Part shown: one piece after another, positions 1 to 8,416 of the stretch | Layout of the letters: every line of letters begins with the position of its first letter | Position numbering within the stretch: position 1 is the stretch's first letter | NCBI RefSeq assembly: GCF_026000115.1 | Contig: NZ_AP026867.1 | Location: 1-64,000, forward strand | Reading direction: 5' to 3' | Source: Aureispira anguillae | Lineage (GTDB): Bacteria; Bacteroidota; Bacteroidia; Chitinophagales; Saprospiraceae | DNA length: 64,000 nucleotides | The notes under the pieces: model-generated | What the model was told of the DNA's origin: nothing | The model's input: the letters and a program-made list of their open reading frames with translations, nothing else | Databases searched by the model: none | Made by a program: the position numbers and the translations under genes

Positions 1-100
1 CCCTTATAATTTAAATATTATTAGTTGGCTCAAATTACCAAATCAATTTTTCAAGTCCGTATTATTCTGTGAAGAGTAACCCTATTTAGAATAAGCCATT

Positions 101-1510
101 ATGAGTACAGACCACGTCCAAGTTTGGCAAAATTGTTTAACAAAAATTAAGGAAAGTGTAAATGCTCAGAGTTTTTCAACTTGGTTTGAGCCAATTAGAC
201 CGTTGCGTTTGGACGGTTCTATTCTGACGATACAGGTTCCTAATAAATTCTTCTATGAGTGGTTAGAAGAACACTATGTTGTTGTCTTAAAAGAGGCTAT
301 TCAGGTAGAAATTGGAGCAGATGCACAATTGGAGTACTTGATTCCCAAAAAGACAAACATTCCTAAAACACCTTCTTTTAAGAAAGAAAATCTAGAAACC
401 AATACTACAAAAAATGGATTAAAGGGTGGGAAAATTAAAAACCCTTTTGTTATACCTGGTATCCAAAAGCTAAAAATAGACTCGCAACTTAATCCCAATT
501 ATACATTTGAACATTTTATAGAAGGAGATTGTAATCGATTAGCCCGTTCTGCGGGAATGGCAATTGCTAAACGACCTGGAAAAACAGCGTTTAATCCATT
601 AATGATTTTTGGTGATGTAGGACTGGGGAAAACGCATTTAGCACACGCAATAGGGAATGAGGTATTGGTGCAGTTTCCTGAAAAGGTCGTGCTCTATGTT
701 TCTTCAGAGCGTTTTACCAATCAGTTTATTGAGGCGCTACGTAACAATGCCATTAGTGATTTTGTTAAGTTCTACCAAATGGTAGATTTATTAATTGTGG
801 ATGATATTCAGTTTTTGGAAAATAAGCAAAAAACGCAGGATATTTTCTTCTCTATTTTCAACCATTTGCACCAAGGGGGAAAGCAATTAATCTTAACTTC
901 AGACCGCCCACCTAAGGAAATGGCAGGAATTGAAGAACGATTGATTTCTCGCTTTAAATGGGGCTTGTCTGCCGACTTGCAGATTCCTTCTTTGGAAACT
1001 CGTATGGCAATCATTCAGCTCAAGATGGATAATGATGGGGTCGATTTGCCCCCTAATGTATTAGAATTTATCTCTTATAATGTACGCACAAACGTGCGTG
1101 AAATGGAGGGGGTTTTAATTTCAATTATTGCCCAAGCAGCACTCAATCAGCGAGATATTGATATTGATTTAGCCAAAGAGGTGATTAGCAAATTTGTGGA
1201 TAATATTTCAAACGAAATTACAGTAGAACTTATCCAAAAAATTGTAGCAGAGCATTATGATTTGCCTGTTGAAAAATTAAAAGAAAAAACTAGAAAACGA
1301 TTTGTGGTTCGGGCTAGACAATTGTCTATGTATTTGGCCAAGCAACTTAGTAATAAATCCTTGAAGCATATTGGAAATGCATTTGGAGGAAGAGATCATA
1401 GTACCGTTATTCATGCTTGTCGTTCTATTGAATCTCTTTTAGAGAACGATACTCGTTTCAAAAGCGAGGTTTCTGATATTGCTAAACGTCTAAAATCGAC
1501 AGGTTTATAA
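101..1510 (+). CDS. dnaA: Chromosomal replication initiator protein DnaA
   Basis: DnaA binds DnaA boxes at oriC, forms an ATP-dependent filament and opens the DNA for the replisome. The 469-residue product has the normal family length. It shows an N-terminal helicase-interaction domain, a variable linker (about residues 85-135), an AAA+ domain with Walker A GDVGLGKTH and Walker B LLIVDDIQF, and the C-terminal DNA-binding signature GGRDHSTVIHA. The ATG start gives a canonical N-terminus. A hairpin terminator follows the stop. No cluster of TTATCCACA-type boxes was seen on either side, so oriC is probably not in this window, as in other Bacteroidota where dnaA and oriC can be separate. Confidence 0.98.
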   Translation: MSTDHVQVWQNCLTKIKESVNAQSFSTWFEPIRPLRLDGSILTIQVPNKFFYEWLEEHYVVVLKEAIQVEIGADAQLEYLIPKKTNIPKTPSFKKENLETNTTKNGLKGGKIKNPFVIPGIQKLKIDSQLNPNYTFEHFIEGDCNRLARSAGMAIAKRPGKTAFNPLMIFGDVGLGKTHLAHAIGNEVLVQFPEKVVLYVSSERFTNQFIEALRNNAISDFVKFYQMVDLLIVDDIQFLENKQKTQDIFFSIFNHLHQGGKQLILTSDRPPKEMAGIEERLISRFKWGLSADLQIPSLETRMAIIQLKMDNDGVDLPPNVLEFISYNVRTNVREMEGVLISIIAQAALNQRDIDIDLAKEVISKFVDNISNEITVELIQKIVAEHYDLPVEKLKEKTRKRFVVRARQLSMYLAKQLSNKSLKHIGNAFGGRDHSTVIHACRSIESLLENDTRFKSEVSDIAKRLKSTGL

Positions 1511-1541
1511 TTACCCTAGAACATAATTCATGCTATGGAAT

Positions 1542-1580
1542 AAAAAGGAAAATCTTATTTTAGGATTTTCCTTTTTATTT
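1542..1580 (+). terminator. Rho-independent terminator of dnaA
   Basis: A 13-bp perfect stem (aaaaaggaaaatc / gattttccttttt) with an 8-nt loop and a T-rich tail lies 30 bases after the dnaA stop. The stem is A/T-rich but uninterrupted, which is typical of this genome. Confidence 0.8.
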
Positions 1581-2174
1581 AATAGAATGAGGAGTACAAT
1601 AAATACATCCAATTATTGAATATTCATCCTATTGTCCTTCCAAACTATTTAGCGTTACTTCCTTTTTTTTACCATTTGTTGTGCTGACCTTTTTGCAATT
1701 ACCTTTCCGATTAGGCTTTAATACTCCAATGCCTAATTCTTATTTAATCATCTAATTTAGAGGGCATTTTCTGCCTTCGAGGCTAACCAAAGTATGCGAT
1801 CTATGCCCCTTTATTACCCCATAATATAGAGGTATAAATGTTTTTGATTACTCGTTAGAAAAAATGTTTCCTTCATTAATCAATATGTTCCATTCACTGG
1901 AAAAACGGACCTTTTGCAATTTCCTTATTGATTTTCTTAATAAGAATCACGAATTTTGCTTTTAAAACATAACATAATCAGAGCTTTTAATGAGGTGGGG
2001 AAATTTATAAATAAAAGATTGATAATTAGGGGAGAAGATTGACACTATGTTGATGAAATTCTTTGGGAAGCGATGAAAGCTAACTGATAAGAAAGACCAC
2101 ATTAAAAAATAAACAAATCGATAATTGCTAGCAGATTTAAATGCGGGCACATTTTTTTATAAAACGCTAAAGAC
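1581..2174. other. Intergenic stretch, nothing recognised
   Basis: About 590 bases of AT-rich sequence between the dnaA terminator and the next gene. I see no convincing coding frame, tRNA, DnaA-box cluster or long inverted repeat. A 62-codon minus-strand frame at 1962-2150 has no recognisable protein features and is treated as chance. Confidence 0.5.
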
Positions 2175-3257
2175 ATGAATTTTTATCAATTTTTTTACAA
2201 AAACATTCTTGGTTTAATATTTCTTTTGACTTTTATTCACCCCAATTTTGGGCAAATAGACCTTGATAATGGGCTAGAACTTTATTATACACTTGATGAC
2301 CATGCAGCAGATAGTAGCTCCAATCAACACCATGGAACAATAATAGGCACTTCACCAATTGCGGATCGATATGGAATCGCTGGAGGAGCCATAGAATTTG
2401 TCAATAATGGTGCTGCATTAAATGGTGGTAATATATTAAATAATGTATTTTCAGGTGCTGGCAAAAAATTTACGATTTCTGCATGGATTAAGCCTTCAGC
2501 TTTAATGTCTAACAATATTATTGTTGCTAAAGTAGGTGATGCAGCTTGTGCTGAAAATGAGCGACAGTTTATGTTAAGAATACAGGGGAGCAACCAAAAT
2601 TTAACGTTTACAAATTATTCCTCTTTATTTTCTGGCTCGGCAAGACGTGTAAGTACTTATACTTCTATTAATGACACAAGCCATTGGTATCATATTGTTG
2701 TTACTTATGATGGTACTCAAACAGGGAATAATGGTTTAGATCGTGTTAAATTATACATTGACTGCCAAGAAGAAGCTACCTTTTTGGAAACAGCATCAGG
2801 CTCACTTGGAGATATTCAAACAGGAGCAGCACATTTGGGAATAGGCAATTATATTGCCAGTACGGGAGTTCCTTGTGCCCCTGCTCGATATTTTCATGGG
2901 GGAATAGACGATGTTCGGATTTATAATCGAATACTTAATCCATCTGAAATTGAGGCTTTGTGTTCTGACACTCTATTGACGGCAATTGTTCAGCAACCAC
3001 ACCAAGAAAAGAACAGTACAATAATCCCTATTTATCCTAATCCATCACAAGGACTTTTTTATATTGCTGATAAAGGGCTAGATATTCATGCTTTTGAAAT
3101 TTATGATGTCATGGGACACTTAGTTCGTCAAGCAAATATTTTGAATGTAACCCAACCCCTTGATTTAGAAGACTTAGATCAAGGTCTGTATTTTATTCAC
3201 TTCAGAAATGTAGAAAATGTTTATGTTGGTAGAAACAAGATTCTTATAAAACGTTAG
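2175..3257 (+). CDS. Secreted LamG/concanavalin-like protein with T9SS sorting domain
   Basis: This 360-residue protein begins with a hydrophobic signal peptide (about residues 1-26, ending near NFGQ). A LamG/concanavalin-A-like jelly-roll follows (about 28-265), recognised by AWIKPSALMSNN, HWYHIVVTYDG and GGIDDVRIYNRILNPSEIEAL. The last 75 residues form a type A T9SS C-terminal domain beginning IYPNPSQGLFYI and ending in a basic KILIKR. LamG domains usually bind carbohydrate or glycoprotein; no catalytic module is visible, so it is probably a surface adhesin or binding protein. The ligand cannot be read from the sequence. It stands alone, and a separate promoter serves the next gene. Confidence 0.85.
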   Translation: MNFYQFFYKNILGLIFLLTFIHPNFGQIDLDNGLELYYTLDDHAADSSSNQHHGTIIGTSPIADRYGIAGGAIEFVNNGAALNGGNILNNVFSGAGKKFTISAWIKPSALMSNNIIVAKVGDAACAENERQFMLRIQGSNQNLTFTNYSSLFSGSARRVSTYTSINDTSHWYHIVVTYDGTQTGNNGLDRVKLYIDCQEEATFLETASGSLGDIQTGAAHLGIGNYIASTGVPCAPARYFHGGIDDVRIYNRILNPSEIEALCSDTLLTAIVQQPHQEKNSTIIPIYPNPSQGLFYIADKGLDIHAFEIYDVMGHLVRQANILNVTQPLDLEDLDQGLYFIHFRNVENVYVGRNKILIKR

Positions 3258-3346
3258 TCCTTTGAACCTGAATTCATGAGCTATTTTGGGGGTATAATTT
3301 TGTTGATAACACATGTTGGTATTTTAAATAAGTATTTATTGTAATA

Positions 3347-3378
3347 TTTGAATTGTTTTAAATAAAAGTATATATTTG
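3347..3378 (+). promoter_or_regulatory. Bacteroidota-type promoter (TTTG-N20-TATATTTG)
   Basis: TTTG at 3347-3350 is separated by 20 bases from a perfect -7 element TATATTTG (TAnnTTTG) at 3371-3378. It would start transcription about 50 bases before the ATG at 3433. This supports that ATG over an upstream in-frame TTG at 3376, which lies inside the promoter. Confidence 0.7.
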
Positions 3379-3432
3379 TTAACATATATCATTATTAGTG
3401 ATATTATTTATATATATAAATGTATACTTCAA

Positions 3433-4725
3433 ATGAAAAATACCCCCATAATTTTTACAATTGCGTTAATTTTTTGCAATCTATTCATAACCAAAGCTCA
3501 ATTTATCTCTCAGCAAAGTGGAATTTGGGCTGATGGTGCCACTTGGGGAAATGCAAGCCCAGGTGTTGAGGGAGTAGACTTTCCAGATCAGACAGATGAT
3601 CTGATCATTAGGGCAGGACATCAGATCACGGTAAACAATCTGACCGATAATGGAGGACCATCCATAGCGCCAGAAGGACTGAACTTAATTAATGTTGGCG
3701 ATGGAATGATAAACGGCAGTCCTTCTTTTCCTAGCGGGGAAGATTTGATGTTTTATCATATTGGTAATATTTCTATTGCAAGAAATGGCACCTTAATCAT
3801 CAATCAGCATGCTTTGTTAGCAGGGACTGTTGTTGTTGAAGGAACATTAACGACCGTTTTGGATGTGGTTAATCTGGGACGCTTGAATGTAACCAGCCAT
3901 GGACTGTTGAATATTGGCGGCAATTATATTATAACGGGAACGAGTGTAACCGATATAGATGCTACCCAAATAGCAGCGGCTAATTTATACATTGACCACA
4001 TGGAAACCGTCATAGGAGGGAGCAATAGTTTCACACTGCCCAATAACATTAAAACATTTAATCCTACCAATAATGACCCTTCTGCACAGATTTGTAGCAA
4101 TTTTTTGATTAACTGTGGCGGCGATTGCGATCCTAGTATAGGAGGCAATCAGGGAGTAATTGTAGGAGCAAGTGAACATCCTATTTGTTTGGAATTTTTT
4201 CCTGTAGAATTTAAACACATTGCTGCAAAGGCACTTAACTCTTATGCGGTAGAAGTAACTTGGATAACTGCTACAGAAACAAACAACGATCATTTTGAAA
4301 TTGAACGATCTACTGACGGGGTTAACTGGGAAGCTATTGGAATGGTAGAAGGGGCAGGCACTTCTGTACAAACCAATTATTATAAATGGGAAGACCGAAA
4401 TCCTACTAAAGGGATTATTTATTATAGAATTAAGCAAGTTGATGAAGACAAAACATTCAACTATTCTAAGCAAGTTGCCATTTGGATGGGAGACCAAGAG
4501 GAAGGGGTAGTATTAGCACCCAATATTGTACAGAACAATAAAAAGATACAGTTATTGACAACTCAAACCATCCAACAAATTGAAATCTTTGACCAATATG
4601 GTCAAGTGGTTCAAATAATCTCAAATCCTCAAACCATGATTTTAATGGATTTTGGAACAGGGGTCTTTAATTTAAGGATAAAACTAGATACAGGTTGGTT
4701 TTTTAGGCGTGTTATTGTGATTTAA
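3433..4725 (+). CDS. Secreted beta-helix-like protein with T9SS C-terminal region
   Basis: The ATG at 3433 gives a clean signal peptide (MKNTPIIFTIALIFCNLF...KAQ). A TTG 57 bases upstream stays in frame but adds a non-signal-like leader and falls in the promoter. The middle of the 430-residue protein carries a G8-like opening (SGIWADGATWGN) and short repeated hydrophobic strands (NGTLIINQHALLAGTVVVEG, VEGTLTT) that suggest a right-handed beta-helix. A fibronectin-like module common before T9SS signals follows (VEVTWITATETNNDHFEIER, YYRIKQVDED). The last 70 residues resemble a sorting domain. It is probably cell-surface anchored; its ligand is unknown. It converges on the TauE/SafE gene with only 2 bases between them. 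Confidence 0.75.
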   Translation: MKNTPIIFTIALIFCNLFITKAQFISQQSGIWADGATWGNASPGVEGVDFPDQTDDLIIRAGHQITVNNLTDNGGPSIAPEGLNLINVGDGMINGSPSFPSGEDLMFYHIGNISIARNGTLIINQHALLAGTVVVEGTLTTVLDVVNLGRLNVTSHGLLNIGGNYIITGTSVTDIDATQIAAANLYIDHMETVIGGSNSFTLPNNIKTFNPTNNDPSAQICSNFLINCGGDCDPSIGGNQGVIVGASEHPICLEFFPVEFKHIAAKALNSYAVEVTWITATETNNDHFEIERSTDGVNWEAIGMVEGAGTSVQTNYYKWEDRNPTKGIIYYRIKQVDEDKTFNYSKQVAIWMGDQEEGVVLAPNIVQNNKKIQLLTTQTIQQIEIFDQYGQVVQIISNPQTMILMDFGTGVFNLRIKLDTGWFFRRVIVI

Positions 4726-4727
4726 AT

Positions 4728-5447
4728 TTAGTGACAATTGGCAGGTAATATCCAAGAAGTTACTTGGCTTTGCAAAATGGGGCTTAGGTAGGGGATTCCT
4801 AGATTTAAGCCCCTAATAATAAATAAAATAGCCATAGCCCCCACAAAAAAAGGAACAATTTGGCGCATTCTATTTCTAACATTCAAAGAAATAAAGCCTC
4901 TAAATTGACTGGCTAAAATCATCATTGGCAGCGTACCAGCACCAAAGAAAAACATATATAGAGCGCCTTCTAATACTTGACCAGTGGCAATAGCTCCTGC
5001 CAATGCTGCATAGACAAGCCCACAGGGGAGCAACCCATTTAACAAACCAATACCATACAAAGCAAAAGAAGAATTGTTTTTAAAGAGTAAGCCCATCTGA
5101 TTGCGTACCCAAAGCTGTAATTGAGCGAGTATTGAATGCTTATTTTTTTGGAATTGCACAAATTTAGGAAAGAGCAAAACAACAAGAATAAATACGCCTA
5201 AAAATATGGATAGACCTTGCTGAAAGCCAGCAAAAGAAAACCCTCTTCCTAATAGCCCTAATAAGGCACCTAGTAGACTGTAAATACTAATTCTTCCTAA
5301 ATTATACAATAAACCGCCCCAGAGTTTGCTATACCAATTTTGTTCTTTGAGCGGCAACGAAAAAGCAATAGCACCACACATTCCAATACAATGAAAGCTA
5401 CCCAATATACCAATTGAAAACGCTGTCAGAAGAGCTGCTATATTCAT
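4728..5447 (-). CDS. TauE/SafE-family membrane protein of the cbb3 oxidase cluster
   Basis: This 239-residue protein is mostly hydrophobic, with about six membrane segments. It begins with the conserved FSIGILGSFHCIGMCGAI motif, whose Cys and His residues are typical of the sulfite exporter TauE/SafE (DsbD_2-like) proteins encoded next to ccoGH. Family members have been linked to copper delivery or cbb3 assembly; sulfite export is not implied here. A second LLPCGLVYAALAGAI motif supports an internal pseudo-repeat. It is the last gene of the cco cluster and starts 3 bases after ccoH. The assembly role is inferred from position. Confidence 0.8.
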   Translation of the reverse strand: MNIAALLTAFSIGILGSFHCIGMCGAIAFSLPLKEQNWYSKLWGGLLYNLGRISIYSLLGALLGLLGRGFSFAGFQQGLSIFLGVFILVVLLFPKFVQFQKNKHSILAQLQLWVRNQMGLLFKNNSSFALYGIGLLNGLLPCGLVYAALAGAIATGQVLEGALYMFFFGAGTLPMMILASQFRGFISLNVRNRMRQIVPFFVGAMAILFIIRGLNLGIPYLSPILQSQVTSWILPANCH

Positions 5448-5450
5448 TGT

Positions 5451-5876
5451 TTAGGGGATTAAGATTTGTTTTTCAATATAATAGTCTTTGTTATTATCCG
5501 ACCAACTCAATTGAAGTTTGTAAATCCCTTTTTGAAATTTTTCTAGTGGAATTTGTTGTTGTTGTTGGTCATCTAGTTGCAGTTGCTCTTCAAAGTCTAG
5601 TTGTTTGTCAGAAGGTCGGAAAAAGTTAATCTTGCCTTGTTTAGGAATAGTCGGAAATTGGATCGAAAGATGAGAAGAACCGATTTCCCAAGTTGGTTTT
5701 TGAGCCAATGCCAACACATTTTTTTGTTGGTTAATTTGCTCTTGAAAGGCTACTTCTTTGGCATAATAATCAGGAGCAACCAAGTCAAAATTTTGTTGTA
5801 CGCATTTGTATAACATAAACAACATAAACGTTATAAATGCGACAAAAAAGAGTGCTATTCTATATCCCCAGTTCAT
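5451..5876 (-). CDS. ccoH: FixH/CcoH family protein
   Basis: The 141-residue protein has one N-terminal membrane anchor (WGYRIALFFVAFITFMLFML) followed by a polar domain. The KCVQQNFDLVAPDYYAKEVAFQEQINQ segment region has the conserved pattern in which FixH proteins place the YY-K-E residues after the helix. CcoH contacts the assembling cbb3 oxidase and stabilises it. The position directly after ccoG and 3 bases before the TauE/SafE gene is the usual Bacteroidota order. Sequence conservation in this family is weak, so the call leans on both the motif and the context. Confidence 0.85.
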   Translation of the reverse strand: MNWGYRIALFFVAFITFMLFMLYKCVQQNFDLVAPDYYAKEVAFQEQINQQKNVLALAQKPTWEIGSSHLSIQFPTIPKQGKINFFRPSDKQLDFEEQLQLDDQQQQQIPLEKFQKGIYKLQLSWSDNNKDYYIEKQILIP

Positions 5877-5952
5877 AATTTTATGGATTTTTACGGACTA
5901 ATGTAATGGCTAGTTCGCTGCCTTCCATCAAAGGCAACGAACTAGTTAGTCG

Positions 5953-7347
5953 TTACTTTTTTAAGAAATTAGTGTTGACCTCATCGACCTTTTCCTCTTG
6001 ATGATAGATTCCAATACGAATTGGAGTTTGTCTAGCTTTGAGTTGTTCTTTATCTAAAATAATAAAGAAGGTCCCCGCTGTTTTTTCCCCTTTGGGTAGT
6101 GTTACTGCACTATCTCCAATTAACTGTACTTCACCCGTTAGTGACTCTAGTTTAAAATCTAAAGAAAAATCTTCATTACTTTTATTGACAATGTTATAAT
6201 TGTATAAGTTACTAATTTTTCCGTCGGGTTGCTCTTGCGAAAGTGTACCAGGTGTTCTTAATACTGTTATCTCAACTTTGTTTCTAAGAAGCAATAACCC
6301 AAGAATAATTCCTGTCAAAACAACCAACAAGACACTAAAACCAATCGTACGTTTGTTTAACTTTAGCTTAGATTCATTCTTGATGTGGTATTCAGAAGTA
6401 TAACGAATCAGACCACCAGGCAAAGATAACTTATCCATAATACTATCACAAGCATCTATACAGGCTGTACAATGAACACATTCTAGCTGTGTACCATTTC
6501 GGATATCGATACCCGTTGGACAAACATTGATACATTGACGGCAATCTACACAATCTCCTTTTCCTTGTTCTGCTCTATCTTCATTTTTTCTAAATTTTGC
6601 ACGATTTTCTCCTCTTTTATAATCGTAGGCAACAACAATAGAGTGCTGATCTAGCAAAACGCCTTGAAGTCTACCATAGGGACAAACAGAAGTACAAATT
6701 TGTTCTCTCAAACGAGAAAAAACAATATAAAAAGCAAAGGCAAACAAAAGGATGCTAAAGAATCCCCAAATATGTTCGCTAGGGGGAGCCATCATAATTT
6801 CTAATAATTCTTCGATGCCAATAATATAAGCTAAAAAGGTATTAGAAATGATAAAAGACACCGCAAAAAATATAACGTGCTTTAGTGTTTTTTTAAAGAA
6901 CTTAGAAGGACTCATATCCGCTTTGTTTAATGCCTTCTGTTTGTTCCAATCTCCCTCTATCCAATATTCTATTTTTCGGAAAACCATCTCCATAAAAATA
7001 GTTTGGGGGCAAACCCAACCACAAAACAAACGACCAAAAACAAGTGTAAAAATACCTATGGCAATTACCCCAACGGCCATTACGAACATAAAGATGTAAA
7101 AATCTTGCGGATAAAATACATTTCCAAATATGACAAATTTACGTTCAATGACATTGAGTAATAAAAGAGGGTTGCCATTTATTTTAATAAAGGGACCAGA
7201 GAACAATAAGGTCAATAATATAAGACTGACAATTACCCTGTAATTATGAAATTTACCAGAAGGCTTTTTGGGGTAGACCCATTTTCTATTGCCATCGTCA
7301 TCAACCGTGGCAAGGGAGTCTCTAAATGATTCTTCTGTGTTTATCAT
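5953..7347 (-). CDS. ccoG: cbb3 oxidase accessory protein CcoG (FixG/RdxA)
   Basis: CcoG is an inner-membrane iron-sulfur protein that reduces Cu(II) to Cu(I) for insertion into CcoN. The 464-residue protein shows a cytoplasmic N-terminus, several membrane helices, the GRLFCGWVCPQ motif, then two ferredoxin-like clusters: CVDCRQCINVCP and CVHCTACIDAC. A further helix (about 315-335) precedes a C-terminal immunoglobulin-like periplasmic domain (FixG_C). All cluster cysteines are present. It lies 11 bases after ccoP and so is probably co-transcribed with it. Confidence 0.96.
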   Translation of the reverse strand: MINTEESFRDSLATVDDDGNRKWVYPKKPSGKFHNYRVIVSLILLTLLFSGPFIKINGNPLLLLNVIERKFVIFGNVFYPQDFYIFMFVMAVGVIAIGIFTLVFGRLFCGWVCPQTIFMEMVFRKIEYWIEGDWNKQKALNKADMSPSKFFKKTLKHVIFFAVSFIISNTFLAYIIGIEELLEIMMAPPSEHIWGFFSILLFAFAFYIVFSRLREQICTSVCPYGRLQGVLLDQHSIVVAYDYKRGENRAKFRKNEDRAEQGKGDCVDCRQCINVCPTGIDIRNGTQLECVHCTACIDACDSIMDKLSLPGGLIRYTSEYHIKNESKLKLNKRTIGFSVLLVVLTGIILGLLLLRNKVEITVLRTPGTLSQEQPDGKISNLYNYNIVNKSNEDFSLDFKLESLTGEVQLIGDSAVTLPKGEKTAGTFFIILDKEQLKARQTPIRIGIYHQEEKVDEVNTNFLKK

Positions 7348-7358
7348 GATCTTTTATA

Positions 7359-7967
7359 TTAGTTGTTACAGGGTTCCCCTTGTGCTTCTTTTGGCTTTTC
7401 AGTACTCTTTCCTTTTAAGGTTAAGATATGACTGGTAATTTGCTGAATTTGCAAAGGGTTAAGTTGGTTCTGCCAACTAATCATCCCCTTACTAGGGACT
7501 CCATAAGTAATCGTTTTAAAAATAGCTTTGGCATCACAACCATGTAGCCAATTTTCATCTGTTAGGTTAGGACCTACACCACCACCACCATCTTTGGCAT
7601 GGCAAGAAGCACATTTTTTTAGAAAAAGCGTCTTTCCTGTTTCTAGGTCTTCTGCTGCGGTCAACGCCTCAACAGTATTTTCATTAATTTTGGCATATTT
7701 AGTAGCCAATAATTTTTCTTTGTGTGCTTTGGCGATCGCTACTTCTCTCTCATATTCTAGGGTTTGTAGACCTCCCATTGCAAATGTATGATAGTAGAGG
7801 ATATAACCTACCCCAAAGAGTACACAACCCGCAAAAAAATAGGTCCACCAAGGTGGAAGTGCGTTGTCCAATTCCTGAATGCCATCGTGTTCGCCTTCTA
7901 AGAGAATTTTTTCCTCTTCATCAACAGGTACTGCATTATTTATATTAGAAATAAAATCCTTTGCCAT
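7359..7967 (-). CDS. ccoP: cbb3-type cytochrome c oxidase subunit III, mono-haem CcoP
   Basis: The 202-residue protein has a short FixP-type N-terminus with the DGIQELDNALPPWW motif, one membrane helix (about 41-60), and a single cytochrome c domain with the haem-binding CASCH at residues 119-123 and a likely axial Met in KGMISW. Proteobacterial CcoP is usually near 300 residues with two haem c sites; only one CxxCH exists here. No sign of truncation is seen: the frame ends cleanly beyond the helix after the Met ligand, so this looks like a genuine short form. It passes electrons to CcoO/CcoN. Confidence 0.94.
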   Translation of the reverse strand: MAKDFISNINNAVPVDEEEKILLEGEHDGIQELDNALPPWWTYFFAGCVLFGVGYILYYHTFAMGGLQTLEYEREVAIAKAHKEKLLATKYAKINENTVEALTAAEDLETGKTLFLKKCASCHAKDGGGGVGPNLTDENWLHGCDAKAIFKTITYGVPSKGMISWQNQLNPLQIQQITSHILTLKGKSTEKPKEAQGEPCNN

Positions 7968-8169
7968 TTTATTGTAATTTGTATAGTTTAAAAGTTCATT
8001 GATTGTACGAAAAATGTTTACCTACTAAATTGATTGCCATTTTTTATAAGTGAAGTTGTTAGCGTATGGTTATGGCGCAATTAAAATAGTAAGGCTTAAA
8101 ATGAACTAATGATAGTTTGAACAGAGTGTATTTGTTACAAAAAAAACATAGAACAAATACGGATGAAAA

Positions 8170-8337
8170 TTAATCTTCTAAGGGAATATTTCCCATGGTT
8201 TCAATATGCGACTTGCTAGCTCGGAAAGCAACCCAACAAGCTAATAAAAAAACAGAGAAGAAAATTAAAAAGGATATAATCGGATAGACCTCAATATTTC
8301 CGATGCTTGTCATATGATGCTTAATGAATTTTAGCAT
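8170..8337 (-). CDS. ccoQ: cbb3 oxidase small subunit CcoQ (FixQ-like)
   Basis: This 55-residue protein consists of one membrane helix (YPIISFLIFFSVFLLACWV) and a short polar tail with DED-type acidic end. The start is placed at the ATG at 8337 (MLKFIKHHM...), because an upstream in-frame ATG at 8379 would add a hydrophobic segment not expected in CcoQ. CcoQ is a single-span protein that stabilises the CcoN-CcoO-CcoP complex. Its place between ccoNO and ccoP is the standard order. Confidence 0.85.
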   Translation of the reverse strand: MLKFIKHHMTSIGNIEVYPIISFLIFFSVFLLACWVAFRASKSHIETMGNIPLED

Positions 8338-8416
8338 AGTTTCTTGGTTTTTTAATTTAAAAAATAGGAGGGGAGCCATAATATCTTACCCTAAAAACCC
8401 CCCTCCAAAACTATAG

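Noticed and set aside
1962-2150. 62-codon minus-strand frame in the dnaA downstream gap
   Set aside because: No signal, motif, promoter or neighbour supports it; the length is expected by chance.
1-2174. Replication origin next to dnaA
   Set aside because: No cluster of TTATCCACA-like DnaA boxes or AT-rich 13-mer array is visible on either side of dnaA.
3985-4497. 170-codon minus-strand frame
   Set aside because: It lies fully within the well-supported T9SS protein gene on the plus strand and shows no protein-like pattern.
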